Under the pieces are notes generated by a model, which worked only from the letters and a program-made list of their open reading frames with translations, did no database searches and was not told the origin of the DNA. The position numbers and the translations under genes were made by a program. A DNA stretch of 13,781 nucleotides, from positions 1 through 13,781 of the forward strand of contig CANCXY010000064.1 in NCBI GenBank assembly GCA_947381875.1. The letters are read 5' to 3'. Positions 6,166 through 12,558 of this stretch are shown here, piece by piece; within the stretch, counting starts at the first letter, position 1; every line of letters starts with the position of its first letter. Source of the DNA: an uncultured Clostridia bacterium. GTDB lineage: Bacteria > Bacillota > Clostridia > Oscillospirales > Ruminococcaceae.

Positions 6166-6780
6166 TCACTGCCCGCCGCTATCCCCCGCCAGCGCCAAAC
6201 ATATTTTCGCAGGATAAAGCTGCACGGGGATATAGAAATCCGATAAGGACGCGCCTGCCCATTCCTCATACAGCTTTTGTTTCGGAACATACGAAAAACT
6301 ATATCCAAAAAACGCGGTCTCTGTTTCCTTTGGTTGGATCACTCTCGGAAAATCCCTTTCCCCGTACAGGAAGCGCTCCAGATAAGGGTCACTGCCATTC
6401 CCCCAGGCGTCGTTTCCCAAACGCTTTTCTATACTCAATGCGGGTGGGAATGAATGTTCCTTTTCGTCAATATTTGTTATTTCAATTTCAACAATACACC
6501 ATTTGGTTTCATACGGCCTCTTGGGCACATCTTCGGCTAACGCCGCGCGGCTTTCCGTGTCCTCGCTGCAATAGTCCAGCATTTCCTCATAGGATGGGAG
6601 CCATACCGCGTTTTTCACGGTGTATTCATAGTACCCCGCCTGCACCGTTTCCCCAAACGGGACCATCACCACTTCCGCGTTTGGGTACGCATGGTTCACC
6701 GCATACACCCTCACGCCAAACAGGCATACAAGAACAGCCGCGACAGCCGCCAGGAGCGGCTTTTTTATTTTCGCTTTCAT
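6166..6780 (-). CDS. Membrane-anchored extracytoplasmic protein, DUF5028-like, last gene of ABC transporter operon
   Basis: Encodes 204 residues. The N terminus MKAKIKKPLLAAVAAVLVC is a positively charged stretch plus one hydrophobic segment (about 8-26), then FGVRVYAVNHAYPNAEV: an uncleaved anchor or signal peptide that places the rest outside the membrane. The exported part contains a beta-rich run, with EIEITNIDEKEHSF around the middle, resembling DUF4352/DUF5028-type domains found beside bacitracin- or lantibiotic-type ABC transporters in clostridia. The name DUF5028 is from memory and moderate in certainty. ATG 6780 has ggggagg upstream and overlaps the ATPase stop codon (ATGA), so the earlier in-frame ATG at 6843 is rejected. 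It probably serves as an accessory sensor or immunity protein of the transporter; this is inferred from position. Confidence 0.65.
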   Translation of the reverse strand: MKAKIKKPLLAAVAAVLVCLFGVRVYAVNHAYPNAEVVMVPFGETVQAGYYEYTVKNAVWLPSYEEMLDYCSEDTESRAALAEDVPKRPYETKWCIVEIEITNIDEKEHSFPPALSIEKRLGNDAWGNGSDPYLERFLYGERDFPRVIQPKETETAFFGYSFSYVPKQKLYEEWAGASLSDFYIPVQLYPAKICLALAGDSGGQ

Positions 6781-7433
6781 TGCCCCTCCCCTTCCACGCT
6801 TGGGGTCATCCTGCCCTCTTTCATCACAAAAACTGTATCGCACAACTCCCGCACAATTTCCCTTTCATGGCTCGCTATTATCACGACCCGTTTTTCCCTG
6901 CCTAAGAGCGACTGGATGATCTCTTTCAAAAGCTGCACCCCGTCCACGTCCAGCGCGTTTGTGGGTTCATCCAGCACAATAATCTCCGGGTTTCCTAAAA
7001 TCGCCGCCGCGATGCCCAAACGCTGCTTCATGCCCAAAGAGTAATGGGAAAACCGCTTATCCGCGTTTTCCCGCAGCCCGACTTTTGATAAAACCGCCTC
7101 CACTTCCTCCGCCGCGCCGGGCAGTTTTTTCAATGCGGCCAAATGCCGCAAATTCTGTCGGCCCGTCAATTCACTGGGGAACGCCGGATTGTTGATCAGC
7201 ACACCGATCGAACAGGGGAACACACCCTTTTTTAACACTTCCCCGTTAATCTCCACCCTGCCCGCCGTAGGGTACAAAAGGCCGCAGATCACCCGCAAAA
7301 GCATTGTTTTCCCCGAACCGTTGCTGCCGACAAGGCCATACACATGGCCCGGCTCAAAGTTGCAGCTTACTTCCCGCAACACATTCTTTGCGCGGATATC
7401 CTTGCACACATCCATCACTTTAATTTCCGCCAT
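6777..7433 (-). CDS. ABC transporter ATP-binding protein (bacitracin/lantibiotic exporter type)
   Basis: Encodes 218 residues, a single nucleotide-binding domain. Walker A is GSNGSGKT (36-43), the signature is YSLGMKQR (131-138) in place of LSGGQ as usual for the BcrA/LanF branch, Walker B is IIVLDEP (151-157) and the H-loop is IIASHE (185-190, H189). The Q-loop reads VLINNPAFPSELTGRQNL (78-95): the position commonly Gln, or Glu in this branch, is Asn here. ATG 7433 shares one base with the permease stop (TAATG), with ggaggtgg upstream; a longer start at 7469 would add 12 residues lying inside the permease gene. It powers the two adjacent ABC-2 permeases in export, removal or immunity toward a peptide or drug. 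The substrate is not determinable here. Confidence 0.93.
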   Translation of the reverse strand: MAEIKVMDVCKDIRAKNVLREVSCNFEPGHVYGLVGSNGSGKTMLLRVICGLLYPTAGRVEINGEVLKKGVFPCSIGVLINNPAFPSELTGRQNLRHLAALKKLPGAAEEVEAVLSKVGLRENADKRFSHYSLGMKQRLGIAAAILGNPEIIVLDEPTNALDVDGVQLLKEIIQSLLGREKRVVIIASHEREIVRELCDTVFVMKEGRMTPSVEGEGQ

Positions 7434-8266
7434 TACTGCTCCACCTCCAAATACTGGGCCTCCATACAATCCTTTTTCCGAAAGACAAGATACCCTGTCC
7501 CATTGACGGCAATATCACAAACAAACATCAGGCACAGCAGCATTTCCGGCGGGACGCCCGCTTCATACAGGGTCACAGCCCGCAAAGCCATTGTAACTGT
7601 CGGGAACAGGAACGGCGATATCGTATTGACAGACGCCAGAAAAGCCGCCATTGCCGCAAAGAAAGCCGCCGTAGGCCCAAAGAGGATGGCAAGCGCGTTT
7701 TGCACAGACGCTATAACGCAAAAGGCCATACAGGGAAGCATCAGGAGCCAAACCATTTGCGTACCCAAGGACGCCCGCGCCAATGGTTCCAACAGCCCCG
7801 CATCCCCAAACTCCGCAAGCAGAGGGAACCGGCGCTCACCCGTGATCCAGACGGTCGCGGCGGCTATCCCCACCACCATACAAAACAAAATAGCTGTGAT
7901 GATATGGACAAAAACCGTTTTGGAAACCCACCATTTTCCGCGCGTCCCCGAATAGACCAGCGTCCTGTATCCGCTGTCGCTTATATCGCCGCAGGAATAG
8001 CTGCACGTTACAAACAGCAGGCAGCTGCACAGGCTGAGCCACTGGAAAGGGATCACCTGCATCCCTTCCCCGATCAACAGCGGCTCCCCTCTGAACAGGA
8101 GGTATACCAGGTCCAGTACAGAAACAGAAAGCTCCTCCTGGGCGGCGGCTCTGATTGTATCCACGATATTCAAATGGAGCATACACGAGCCAGCTACCAG
8201 AGCCGCCCAGAACGCGAGCCGCCCGCGCAGTTTTTTTATGCCGCTCCATACCCCGCCGCCCATCAT
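7433..8266 (-). CDS. ABC-2 type permease, second transporter membrane subunit
   Basis: Encodes 277 residues with about six hydrophobic segments. The stretch DISDSGYRTLVYSGTRGKWWVSKTV (94-118) matches the first cytoplasmic coupling loop of ABC-2/LanEG-type permeases, where a short-spaced D/G pattern is followed by a R/K-rich element and the next helix. The ATG at 8266 overlaps the stop of the preceding permease (ATGA); a second ATG at 8263 directly follows, and no strong ribosome site is visible, which fits translation by coupling. It works with the other permease as a heterodimer driven by the ATPase whose start overlaps this gene's stop. The two permeases share little sequence beyond topology. 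No identifiable substrate signature. Confidence 0.8.
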   Translation of the reverse strand: MMGGGVWSGIKKLRGRLAFWAALVAGSCMLHLNIVDTIRAAAQEELSVSVLDLVYLLFRGEPLLIGEGMQVIPFQWLSLCSCLLFVTCSYSCGDISDSGYRTLVYSGTRGKWWVSKTVFVHIITAILFCMVVGIAAATVWITGERRFPLLAEFGDAGLLEPLARASLGTQMVWLLMLPCMAFCVIASVQNALAILFGPTAAFFAAMAAFLASVNTISPFLFPTVTMALRAVTLYEAGVPPEMLLCLMFVCDIAVNGTGYLVFRKKDCMEAQYLEVEQ

Positions 8267-9102
8267 AGCGCATCACTGCCTGTCACTTTCCATTGTATCA
8301 GCGCGGCGGAAACCAACATCAGACCGAGTATCCAGACCGATATTGCCCAATAGCTGGAAAAGAATACCTGAACCGGGAAAAAGACGCTGGTTGGCAGGAA
8401 TGCGGTTGTCCCCATTGCGTAGGCCACATGCTCGGCAGCATACATCATGATTGTGGGGAACAGGATAATACTATAGGCTTTTTTGAGGATACGGCCCATC
8501 GCCATCCCGAACAGGGCCAATGTACCGGCATACAGCGCAATCAGGAACAGGTACAGTACGCAATATAAAAACGGATGAAAACACCATACATCATAAAACA
8601 ACATCCCCAGCCCCATAAAGGAAGAATCTGTGGCCTTTTCCAGCCGAAGGAGCGGATAGGTACACAGGTTCAGCGCCATGCTGATCAAATACGGGAGCGC
8701 ACCCAGAAAAGCGCCGCCCGTGAATGTTGCAACAGATTTTGCCGCCGCGTATTCTGCGGGCGTCACGGACACCAGAATATTATTGATGATCCCCGATGAA
8801 TAATCATTGCTTAAAGAAGCGCTGAAGGGCATACACGCGAGCAGAGGGACGAAAAGGGGAGCGAAATGGCCGATACTTGTCGCGCCCTCCCCGCCCATCC
8901 ATTTGTTATAAAACGAGTTTGGATAGTATACATAAATATAATCGGTATCTATGTACTGGATGACTGGCCTTTTCAAAATGATATAGTGCATCACAGCCAT
9001 TGCCGCACTTAGAAAACAGCGAGATAAAATCCTTTGCTTTTTAAGCAGCGCTGCATTTCGTACCGTAACAGTTGTTTCATAAAAACCCCCGCTTTCTTCC
9101 AT
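8263..9102 (-). CDS. ABC-2 type permease, first transporter membrane subunit
   Basis: Encodes 279 residues with about six hydrophobic segments; the first is near 27-43. LSNDYSSGIINNILVSVTPAEYAAAKSV (97-124) is the typical permease loop seen in bacitracin/lantibiotic exporters (D-Y/F-x-x-G-x-x-N, then a positively charged or small-residue run leading to K). An unusual tyrosine-rich extracellular stretch, YIDTDYIYVYYPNSFYNKW (50-68), follows the first helix. ATG 9102 is chosen over 9153 because ggaaag lies about 9 bases upstream, and because 9153 falls inside the -35 box of the promoter. It opens the four-gene operon of permease, permease, ATPase and DUF5028-like protein. Confidence 0.82.
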   Translation of the reverse strand: MEESGGFYETTVTVRNAALLKKQRILSRCFLSAAMAVMHYIILKRPVIQYIDTDYIYVYYPNSFYNKWMGGEGATSIGHFAPLFVPLLACMPFSASLSNDYSSGIINNILVSVTPAEYAAAKSVATFTGGAFLGALPYLISMALNLCTYPLLRLEKATDSSFMGLGMLFYDVWCFHPFLYCVLYLFLIALYAGTLALFGMAMGRILKKAYSIILFPTIMMYAAEHVAYAMGTTAFLPTSVFFPVQVFFSSYWAISVWILGLMLVSAALIQWKVTGSDAL

Positions 9103-9124
9103 ATGGCTGCTTTCCTGTAAATCC

Positions 9125-9189
9125 ACTATAACAACCGTGCCGCGGCATGCCAATAGACGTTATGGAAACGACAGAAAAGCGACAGAAAA
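9125..9189 (-). promoter_or_regulatory. Promoter of the ABC transporter operon with spacer palindrome and upstream direct repeats
   Basis: On the minus strand TTGGCA (9153-9148) and TATAGT (9130-9125) are separated by exactly 17 bases. The spacer holds a perfect 10-bp palindrome, tgccgcggca (9138-9147). Farther upstream cgacagaaaa occurs twice, at 9169-9178 and 9180-9189, repeating every 11 bases, as do response-regulator sites. Expected transcription start is about 16 bases before the ATG at 9102. Confidence 0.7.
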
Positions 9190-9206
9190 CCGTAAGATAT
9201 CCACTT

Positions 9207-9566
9207 TCAAAACCCACCGCCGCTTTCCCGCGTATCCGGGGACGCGGCGCGCAGGGTGGAGCGCATTTCATGTTCAAACTCCGCCATTGCCTTCAACAGG
9301 CGCTGCCATTCCGATTGCAGCGCGGCCAAACGTTCTTTCCCCTCCGGGGTGATCTTATAATATTTCCTGGCCGGACCGCCGCCGCCCTCCGCCATGTACC
9401 ACTGTGTAAACCCGTTTTTGCACAGCCCGCGCAGGATGGCGTAAATCGCGCTCTCCTGCGTATCCGGGAACGCGGCGCGCAGGGGGGAAAGCATTTCATA
9501 GCCGTATTTATCCCCCATGCACAGCATTTGCAGCAGGCACAGCTCTATCAAGTCCTTTTTCAGCAT
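9207..9566 (-). CDS. PadR-family transcriptional regulator with a duplicated segment at its C terminus
   Basis: Encodes 119 residues. The winged helix-turn-helix is clear: LKKDLIELCLLQMLCMGDKYGYEML (2-26), ESAIYAILRGLCKNGF (38-53) for the recognition helix region, and GPARKYYKITPEGKERL (64-80) for the wing and following helix. The C-terminal dimerisation helix is short. Residues 100-115 (EMRSTLRAASPDTRES) repeat 24-39 (EMLSPLRAAFPDTQES), and the DNA behind them is also repeated. ATG 9566 overlaps the 3' end of the HAAS-type gene by seven bases, so the two are co-transcribed; the upstream ggggtgg is a modest ribosome site. PadR proteins commonly repress their own operon and nearby ABC transporters. 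It is likely the local regulator of the operon at 9102 and of the elements at 10401 and 10880. Confidence 0.88.
   Translation of the reverse strand: MLKKDLIELCLLQMLCMGDKYGYEMLSPLRAAFPDTQESAIYAILRGLCKNGFTQWYMAEGGGGPARKYYKITPEGKERLAALQSEWQRLLKAMAEFEHEMRSTLRAASPDTRESGGGF
9231..9271. repeat. Direct repeat, copy 1, at 3' end of padR-like gene
   Basis: 41 bases matching 9459-9499 at 37 positions, same strand and reading frame, 228 bases apart. Shared core words are cgtatccggg, acgcggcgcgcaggg and gcatttcat. It forms the last coding bases before the C-terminal residues of the regulator. Confidence 0.85.
9459..9499. repeat. Direct repeat, copy 2, inside padR-like gene
   Basis: This copy encodes part of the conserved winged-helix region (residues 23-36), so it is probably the source of the copy at 9231-9271. 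Confidence 0.85.
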
Positions 9567-10372
9567 AGCGCCACCCCTGTCCCTATCAGGCCAATCAGCA
9601 TGACGGGCACCGTCCATTCCGCAAAATCCCCCCAAAACGTCTCCGGGCTGTGGAGCATACGGAACATGGCCAGGAACGCCGCAAGCGCCGTTATAATCGT
9701 CAGCGCCAGCACATAGGCGGCGCGCCAGCGGCGGTCGAAGCAGCGCGCCGCGGCCAATGCCGCTATGGCGGCCACCGTCAGCGCCGTGCCCCCACATTGT
9801 ATCACCGCATACATCACGCGCTCCATCGCGTCAATGTCCTGTATCGGTATCTCCCGCTCCCCCCGGAGCCGCTGGATCAGCGTATAGCAGTAGGAAAGGA
9901 TAACCGCCGCAATCGCGCCGCCCGCCAATACAAGCGCCGCAAGCGCCCCCGCTAAATGCTTTGCCGATGTGCCGCCGCGCGGGAACCGGCGCACAGGGCC
10001 GCACAGAGCCATCCCCAGCGCAAACCCAAGCGCCACCGTCAGCATGGGCTGGTCAAACAGTCCAGACCTCTGAAACATCAAATGCGGCCCGTCCGCAAAC
10101 AGCCCCACCATCATCCACACGGTGCCGAACGCCATCACCGCGAATGTCCACAGCCACCGGCGGTACGGCTTTTCTTCCGACAGCATACGCGCCGCGTGCA
10201 AAGGCGGGCCGAAGCGCTGTTGGGGCGTCTGCGGGCTGTCCGCCTCACAGGCCAGCATTTCCTGATAATCGGCAATGATCTCCGGCGCGTCCTTTGCCCC
10301 CAGATACCACCGGGCCGCGAGCGAGAACCGCGACAGGTATTCCTTTGTGGAAAGCGGTTTTGTATCTTTCAT
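9560..10372 (-). CDS. HAAS/DUF1700-type membrane signalling protein co-encoded with PadR
   Basis: Encodes 270 residues. The N-terminal cytoplasmic part (about 10-66, KEYLSRFSLAARWYL ... PEIIADYQEMLACEA ... QQRFGPPLHAARML) has the L/Y spacing, acidic dYxE element and G-P near the end seen in HAAS/DUF1700 proteins, which regularly neighbour PadR regulators. Four or more hydrophobic segments follow (about 73-95, 100-125, 142-162, 183-205 and to the end), with CFDRRWRAAY between the last ones. It probably senses a membrane signal and controls PadR; this is the accepted guess for the family, not shown here. ATG 10372 carries agggaca/ggga-type ribosome sites; the in-frame start at 10492 lies inside the upstream gene's end and is rejected. 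The upstream gene is a shortened paralogue. Confidence 0.78.
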   Translation of the reverse strand: MKDTKPLSTKEYLSRFSLAARWYLGAKDAPEIIADYQEMLACEADSPQTPQQRFGPPLHAARMLSEEKPYRRWLWTFAVMAFGTVWMMVGLFADGPHLMFQRSGLFDQPMLTVALGFALGMALCGPVRRFPRGGTSAKHLAGALAALVLAGGAIAAVILSYCYTLIQRLRGEREIPIQDIDAMERVMYAVIQCGGTALTVAAIAALAAARCFDRRWRAAYVLALTIITALAAFLAMFRMLHSPETFWGDFAEWTVPVMLIGLIGTGVALC

Positions 10373-10400
10373 TTTCCCTGTCCCTCCTGTTGAAACTGAT

Positions 10401-10428
10401 ATTGTACTGTTCCAAAGCATCATAGCGC
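10401..10428 (-). promoter_or_regulatory. Upstream element of the HAAS-type gene, shared with the paralogue upstream
   Basis: The minus strand shows gcgctat (10428-10422), a T-rich stretch, aacagtac (10411-10404) and TACAAT (10406-10401), a plausible -10 box. The same order recurs before the second paralogue at 10880-10912. No good -35 hexamer is visible, which fits an activator- or repressor-dependent promoter. Confidence 0.45.
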
Positions 10429-10440
10429 CTATCCTCCCCT

Positions 10441-10857
10441 TCAGAGCAGCGACAGCCCCGTCCCCGCCAGGCCGACCAGCGCGACGGGCCATAGCTCCTG
10501 TGCCACAGCAGGCCAGAGCGCGTCGGGGTCGCTGAGCATATTCAGAATGACCGCCAGCTTCACAAGCATCGCCAGCATTGCCAGCGCCAGCGCATAAACG
10601 GAACGCCAGCGGCGGTCAAAGCAGCGCGACGCGGCCAGTGCCGCCAAAGCGGCTACCGCCAGCGCTATGCCCGCTAAGAGCATCACGGTTTGCAGGCTGA
10701 TCACTTTCGCCACTAAAAAATGTTCCGCTCTCCCCTCCCGGACACTATTCATCAGGCCGTTGCAGATACTTACGATATACGCCGCGACCGCGCCGCCCGC
10801 CGCAAGCGAAAGCAAGGACAGATATGTATTTTGGGCACGTTGTTTTGTATCTTTCAT
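10441..10857 (-). CDS. Shortened paralogue of the HAAS/DUF1700-type membrane protein, lacking the HAAS domain
   Basis: Encodes 138 residues with about four hydrophobic segments. It begins MKDTK, shares YLSxxSLAA with the first 20 residues of the downstream protein, then continues directly with a segment equal to that protein's residue 145 onward: AGGAVAAYIVS against AGGAIAAVILS, ALAASRCFDRRWRSVYALAL against ALAAARCFDRRWRAAYVLAL, and GLAGTGLSLL against GLIGTGVALC. About 125 residues holding the HAAS domain and the first membrane segments are missing. ATG 10857 has gaggaaa and gggaag upstream; longer in-frame extension to 11193 runs through hairpins and the dispersed repeat and is not credible. 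Its frame is intact, so it may make a membrane protein that mixes with the full-length one. Function unknown. Confidence 0.75.
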   Translation of the reverse strand: MKDTKQRAQNTYLSLLSLAAGGAVAAYIVSICNGLMNSVREGRAEHFLVAKVISLQTVMLLAGIALAVAALAALAASRCFDRRWRSVYALALAMLAMLVKLAVILNMLSDPDALWPAVAQELWPVALVGLAGTGLSLL

Positions 10858-10879
10858 TTCCTCTTTCTTCCCTACTGAA

Positions 10880-10912
10880 AATAATACAGTACTGTTAAAA
10901 ATATAATAGCGC
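10880..10912 (-). promoter_or_regulatory. Promoter/operator of the shortened paralogue with perfect palindrome ACAGTACTGT
   Basis: gcgctat (10912-10906), a T-rich stretch, then acagtactgt (10895-10886, a perfect 10-bp palindrome) overlapping TATTAT (10885-10880). The downstream paralogue has the same layout but keeps only one half of the palindrome. This is a good candidate binding site for the PadR regulator coded downstream. Confidence 0.5.
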
Positions 10913-10956
10913 ATACATTTTCCTTTGTCAACCCCTACTGCAAAAATATTAGTAGA

Positions 10957-10993
10957 ATCAAAATCCCCCGCCTGCGAGGCGGGGGATTTTGAT
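10957..10993. repeat. Long perfect GC-core hairpin H1
   Basis: A 17-bp perfect stem (10957-10973 with 10977-10993), loop gcg, with core cccccgcct/aggcggggg and outer arms atcaaaat/attttgat. It stands between the holin gene and the shortened paralogue, next to the dispersed repeat. No real T-tract follows on either strand. Confidence 0.85.
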
Positions 10994-10996
10994 AAG

Positions 10997-11074
10997 ATGG
11001 GTTTCCAAAGGGGCTGCGCCCCTTTGGCGGAGTCCAGAGGCAGAGCCTCTGGGCAGGTGCGGGCGGCAGCCCGC
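10997..11074 (-). repeat. Dispersed three-hairpin intergenic repeat, copy 2 (inverted)
   Basis: Inverse orientation of 928-1006: ccaaaggggc..gcccctttgg (11005-11026), ccagaggc..gcctctgg (11034-11052) and gcgggc..gcccgc at 11059-11074, with the same linkers cggagt and gcaggt. Stems differ from copy 1 but remain paired. It begins at the holin stop codon. Confidence 0.85.
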
Positions 11075-11287
11075 CTACGGTTCCAGTTCGGGCAGGCCCG
11101 CGAGGCTGGTGAGCAGGCTGAGGATGGCGGCGAGGGCGGCGGCGCTGAAGGCCATGCGCCAATCCACCGCGCTGAGGATGGCAGCGGTGCCAATGGTGGC
11201 GGCGGCTGTCTGCGCGAAGGTGCGCACGGCGCGGATGCCCGCCGCTTTCCACCAGCGCGCTGTTTTTTCGGTGATGAGATGTTTCAT
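11075..11287 (-). CDS. Phage holin, r1t type
   Basis: Encodes 70 residues. It starts MKHLITEKTARWWKAAGIRAV, continues with two short hydrophobic segments (about 24-40 and 46-62), and ends with the typical motif ILSLLTSLAGLPE (56-68), which I recognise from the r1t-type holin family (a tryptophan near the start, RTFAQT at 21-26 and DW in the middle also fit). Holins make timed holes in the cytoplasmic membrane that let an endolysin reach the cell wall. The ATG at 11287 has ggagaga upstream. The amidase and XhlA-like genes precede it on the same strand. No capsid, tail or terminase genes are present in the window, so this is a lysis cassette remnant or a domesticated one. Confidence 0.85.
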   Translation of the reverse strand: MKHLITEKTARWWKAAGIRAVRTFAQTAAATIGTAAILSAVDWRMAFSAAALAAILSLLTSLAGLPELEP

Positions 11288-11318
11288 TTTGTATCTCTCC
11301 TTTCCTTTTTCCATTGGC

Positions 11319-11349
11319 GCGCCTCCCCGCTTTGCGGACGGGGAAGCGC
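11319..11349. repeat. Imperfect GC-core hairpin H5
   Basis: gcgcctccccg (11319-11329) pairs with cggggaagcgc (11339-11349) with one mismatch; loop ctttgcgga. It is a related but divergent member of the CCCCG/CGGGG hairpin set in the lysis cassette, placed just upstream of the holin. Confidence 0.6.
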
Positions 11350-11393
11350 ACGGGTCATTTCTGCGGGAGTGTCCGTATCGCGGAGCTGTTGCC

Positions 11394-11426
11394 GTGTAAT
11401 CCCCGCCCTGCGGGCGGGGATTACAC
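11394..11426. repeat. Perfect GC-core hairpin H2
   Basis: 15-bp perfect stem, gtgtaatccccgccc (11394-11408) with gggcggggattacac (11412-11426), loop tgc. It lies in the 186-base gap between the XhlA-like and holin genes. No minus-strand T-tract follows. Confidence 0.85.
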
Positions 11427-11473
11427 AAAAACTTCCGCTTTGGACACACCCGTTTTTTACGGCTGCTCCTGTT

Positions 11474-11785
11474 TTACAGGCCAAGCTGACGGAAAATGAA
11501 ACCGAGCATAAGGCCGAGTATTGCCGTAAGGACATATCCGGCGGCTTTCCGCCACCGCTCGCCGTCGCGCCCTTCCAGCGTCGCAAGGCGCTTGCCCTGG
11601 CGCTCCTGTTCGCGGAGCATGCTCTCCATGTTCGTCGCCAGCTTTTCTACCGATGTCGTCAGTGCCGCCAGGCGTTCGATATTCTGTTCCAGCAGGTCGA
11701 TGCGCCTGTTCTGGCGGTGGTTCTCCTCGTCCAGCCGCCGGCAGAACTCCTCGTGTTCCGCCCTTGAAATCGCTGTGTTTTCCAT
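11474..11785 (-). CDS. XhlA-like phage lysis accessory protein
   Basis: Encodes 103 residues. A long heptad-type coiled coil (about 8-75, with LDEENHRQNRRIDLLEQNIERL and KLATNMESMLREQERQ) is followed by a single C-terminal membrane segment (about 81-98, AAGYVLTAILGLMLGFIF) and a short tail. This is the architecture of XhlA/hemolysin-type lysis proteins and related phage spanin-like or holin-associated proteins. In Bacillus PBSX, XhlA works with holin XhlB and amidase XlyA; here the gene stands between a holin and an amidase on the same strand, which supports the assignment. ATG 11785 has gggagcgg upstream. Confidence 0.78.
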   Translation of the reverse strand: MENTAISRAEHEEFCRRLDEENHRQNRRIDLLEQNIERLAALTTSVEKLATNMESMLREQERQGKRLATLEGRDGERWRKAAGYVLTAILGLMLGFIFRQLGL

Positions 11786-11827
11786 GCGTTACCGCTCCCC
11801 TGTTATCGTGAAGCCACTCGAATTTTC

Positions 11828-11860
11828 GTTGTTTCCCCGCCCGAAGGGCGGGGAAACAAC
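11828..11860. repeat. Perfect GC-core hairpin H3
   Basis: 15-bp perfect stem, gttgtttccccgccc (11828-11842) with gggcggggaaacaac (11846-11860), loop gaa. It lies between the amidase and XhlA-like genes. Compared with H2 the core is equal and the outer arms differ on both sides in a compensating way. Confidence 0.85.
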
Positions 11861-11867
11861 ATTGACT

Positions 11868-12509
11868 TCATGCGCCTTTTTGTACCACAAATGTCTCTAT
11901 GCCTTTTTCTTTCAAATCGTCGGCGTAGTCCCGCGCGTTCTCCCTGCTGCGGAACGCGCCTGTCTGCACGGTGTAGAGGGGGCCTTCCTCTGGTTCCGCC
12001 GCGCCCTGTCCGCCCCCGTAAAACGACTGCACACGGGCAAGGAACGTGTTCCAGCTATACGGTTCGCCGATGCGCAGGCGGTGCGGGCAGTCTTTGCCGC
12101 TCCAATGGTTGTGCTGTACAACGTTTGACAGCGGAATGTTCCAGTCGCGCATGAGCTTTGCCGTCAATTCGGCGGCGTTGTCGGTGGCGCGCAGAAGGTC
12201 GCTTTCGGGATTTTCGCAAATCTCGATTGCCAGACTGCGCCGGTTGCCCTTTCCGTTCGCGCCGTCGCCCGCGTGCCAGGCGTTTTCGCTGTCCGGGATG
12301 ATATGCACAATCGCGGAATCGTCCACGGCGTAGTGGTAGCTGACGGCCTTTTTCGCGCCCGCGCCGGACAGATACTTCCCGTGGCTCACGGCCCCCGCGC
12401 CCCTGTTCGTATTGGCCGTGTTGTGTATGGTGATATAACCGGGTACCATCGTATACCCAGGCCGCGCCGCGCTGAACGCGGGCGCAAGCATTTCTTTGAT
12501 TTCTGTCAT
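11868..12509 (-). CDS. Endolysin: N-acetylmuramoyl-L-alanine amidase (Amidase_2) with C-terminal SPOR-like domain
   Basis: Encodes 213 residues without a signal peptide, as expected for an endolysin that passes through holin pores. The Amidase_2/T7-lysozyme fold is visible: YITIHNT gives zinc ligand H29, VQHNHWSGKDCP gives H133, K139 and C141 with the same spacing as in T7 lysozyme, and Y58 in VSYHY lies where the catalytic tyrosine is expected. IHNT ... ENAWHAGDG ... SLAIEICEN are further family motifs of the XlyA branch. A linker GGGQGAAEPEEGP (165-177) leads to a SPOR-like repeat (about 178-211, YTVQTGAFRSRENARDYADDL ... FVVQKG), which in other proteins binds denuded glycan strands. It cleaves the amide bond between MurNAc and L-alanine. 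ATG 12509 has ggagggg upstream; the longer in-frame start at 12548 is not supported. Confidence 0.9.
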   Translation of the reverse strand: MTEIKEMLAPAFSAARPGYTMVPGYITIHNTANTNRGAGAVSHGKYLSGAGAKKAVSYHYAVDDSAIVHIIPDSENAWHAGDGANGKGNRRSLAIEICENPESDLLRATDNAAELTAKLMRDWNIPLSNVVQHNHWSGKDCPHRLRIGEPYSWNTFLARVQSFYGGGQGAAEPEEGPLYTVQTGAFRSRENARDYADDLKEKGIETFVVQKGA

Positions 12510-12558
12510 ATACCTTTCCCCTCCTCTTACAAATGAGAAATCATACACCCTGCCGCAC

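Noticed and set aside
10858..11193. Upstream extension of the short HAAS paralogue to an ATG at 11193
   Set aside because: The extension is encoded by holin antisense DNA, the dispersed repeat and hairpin H1, and skips the well placed start at 10857.
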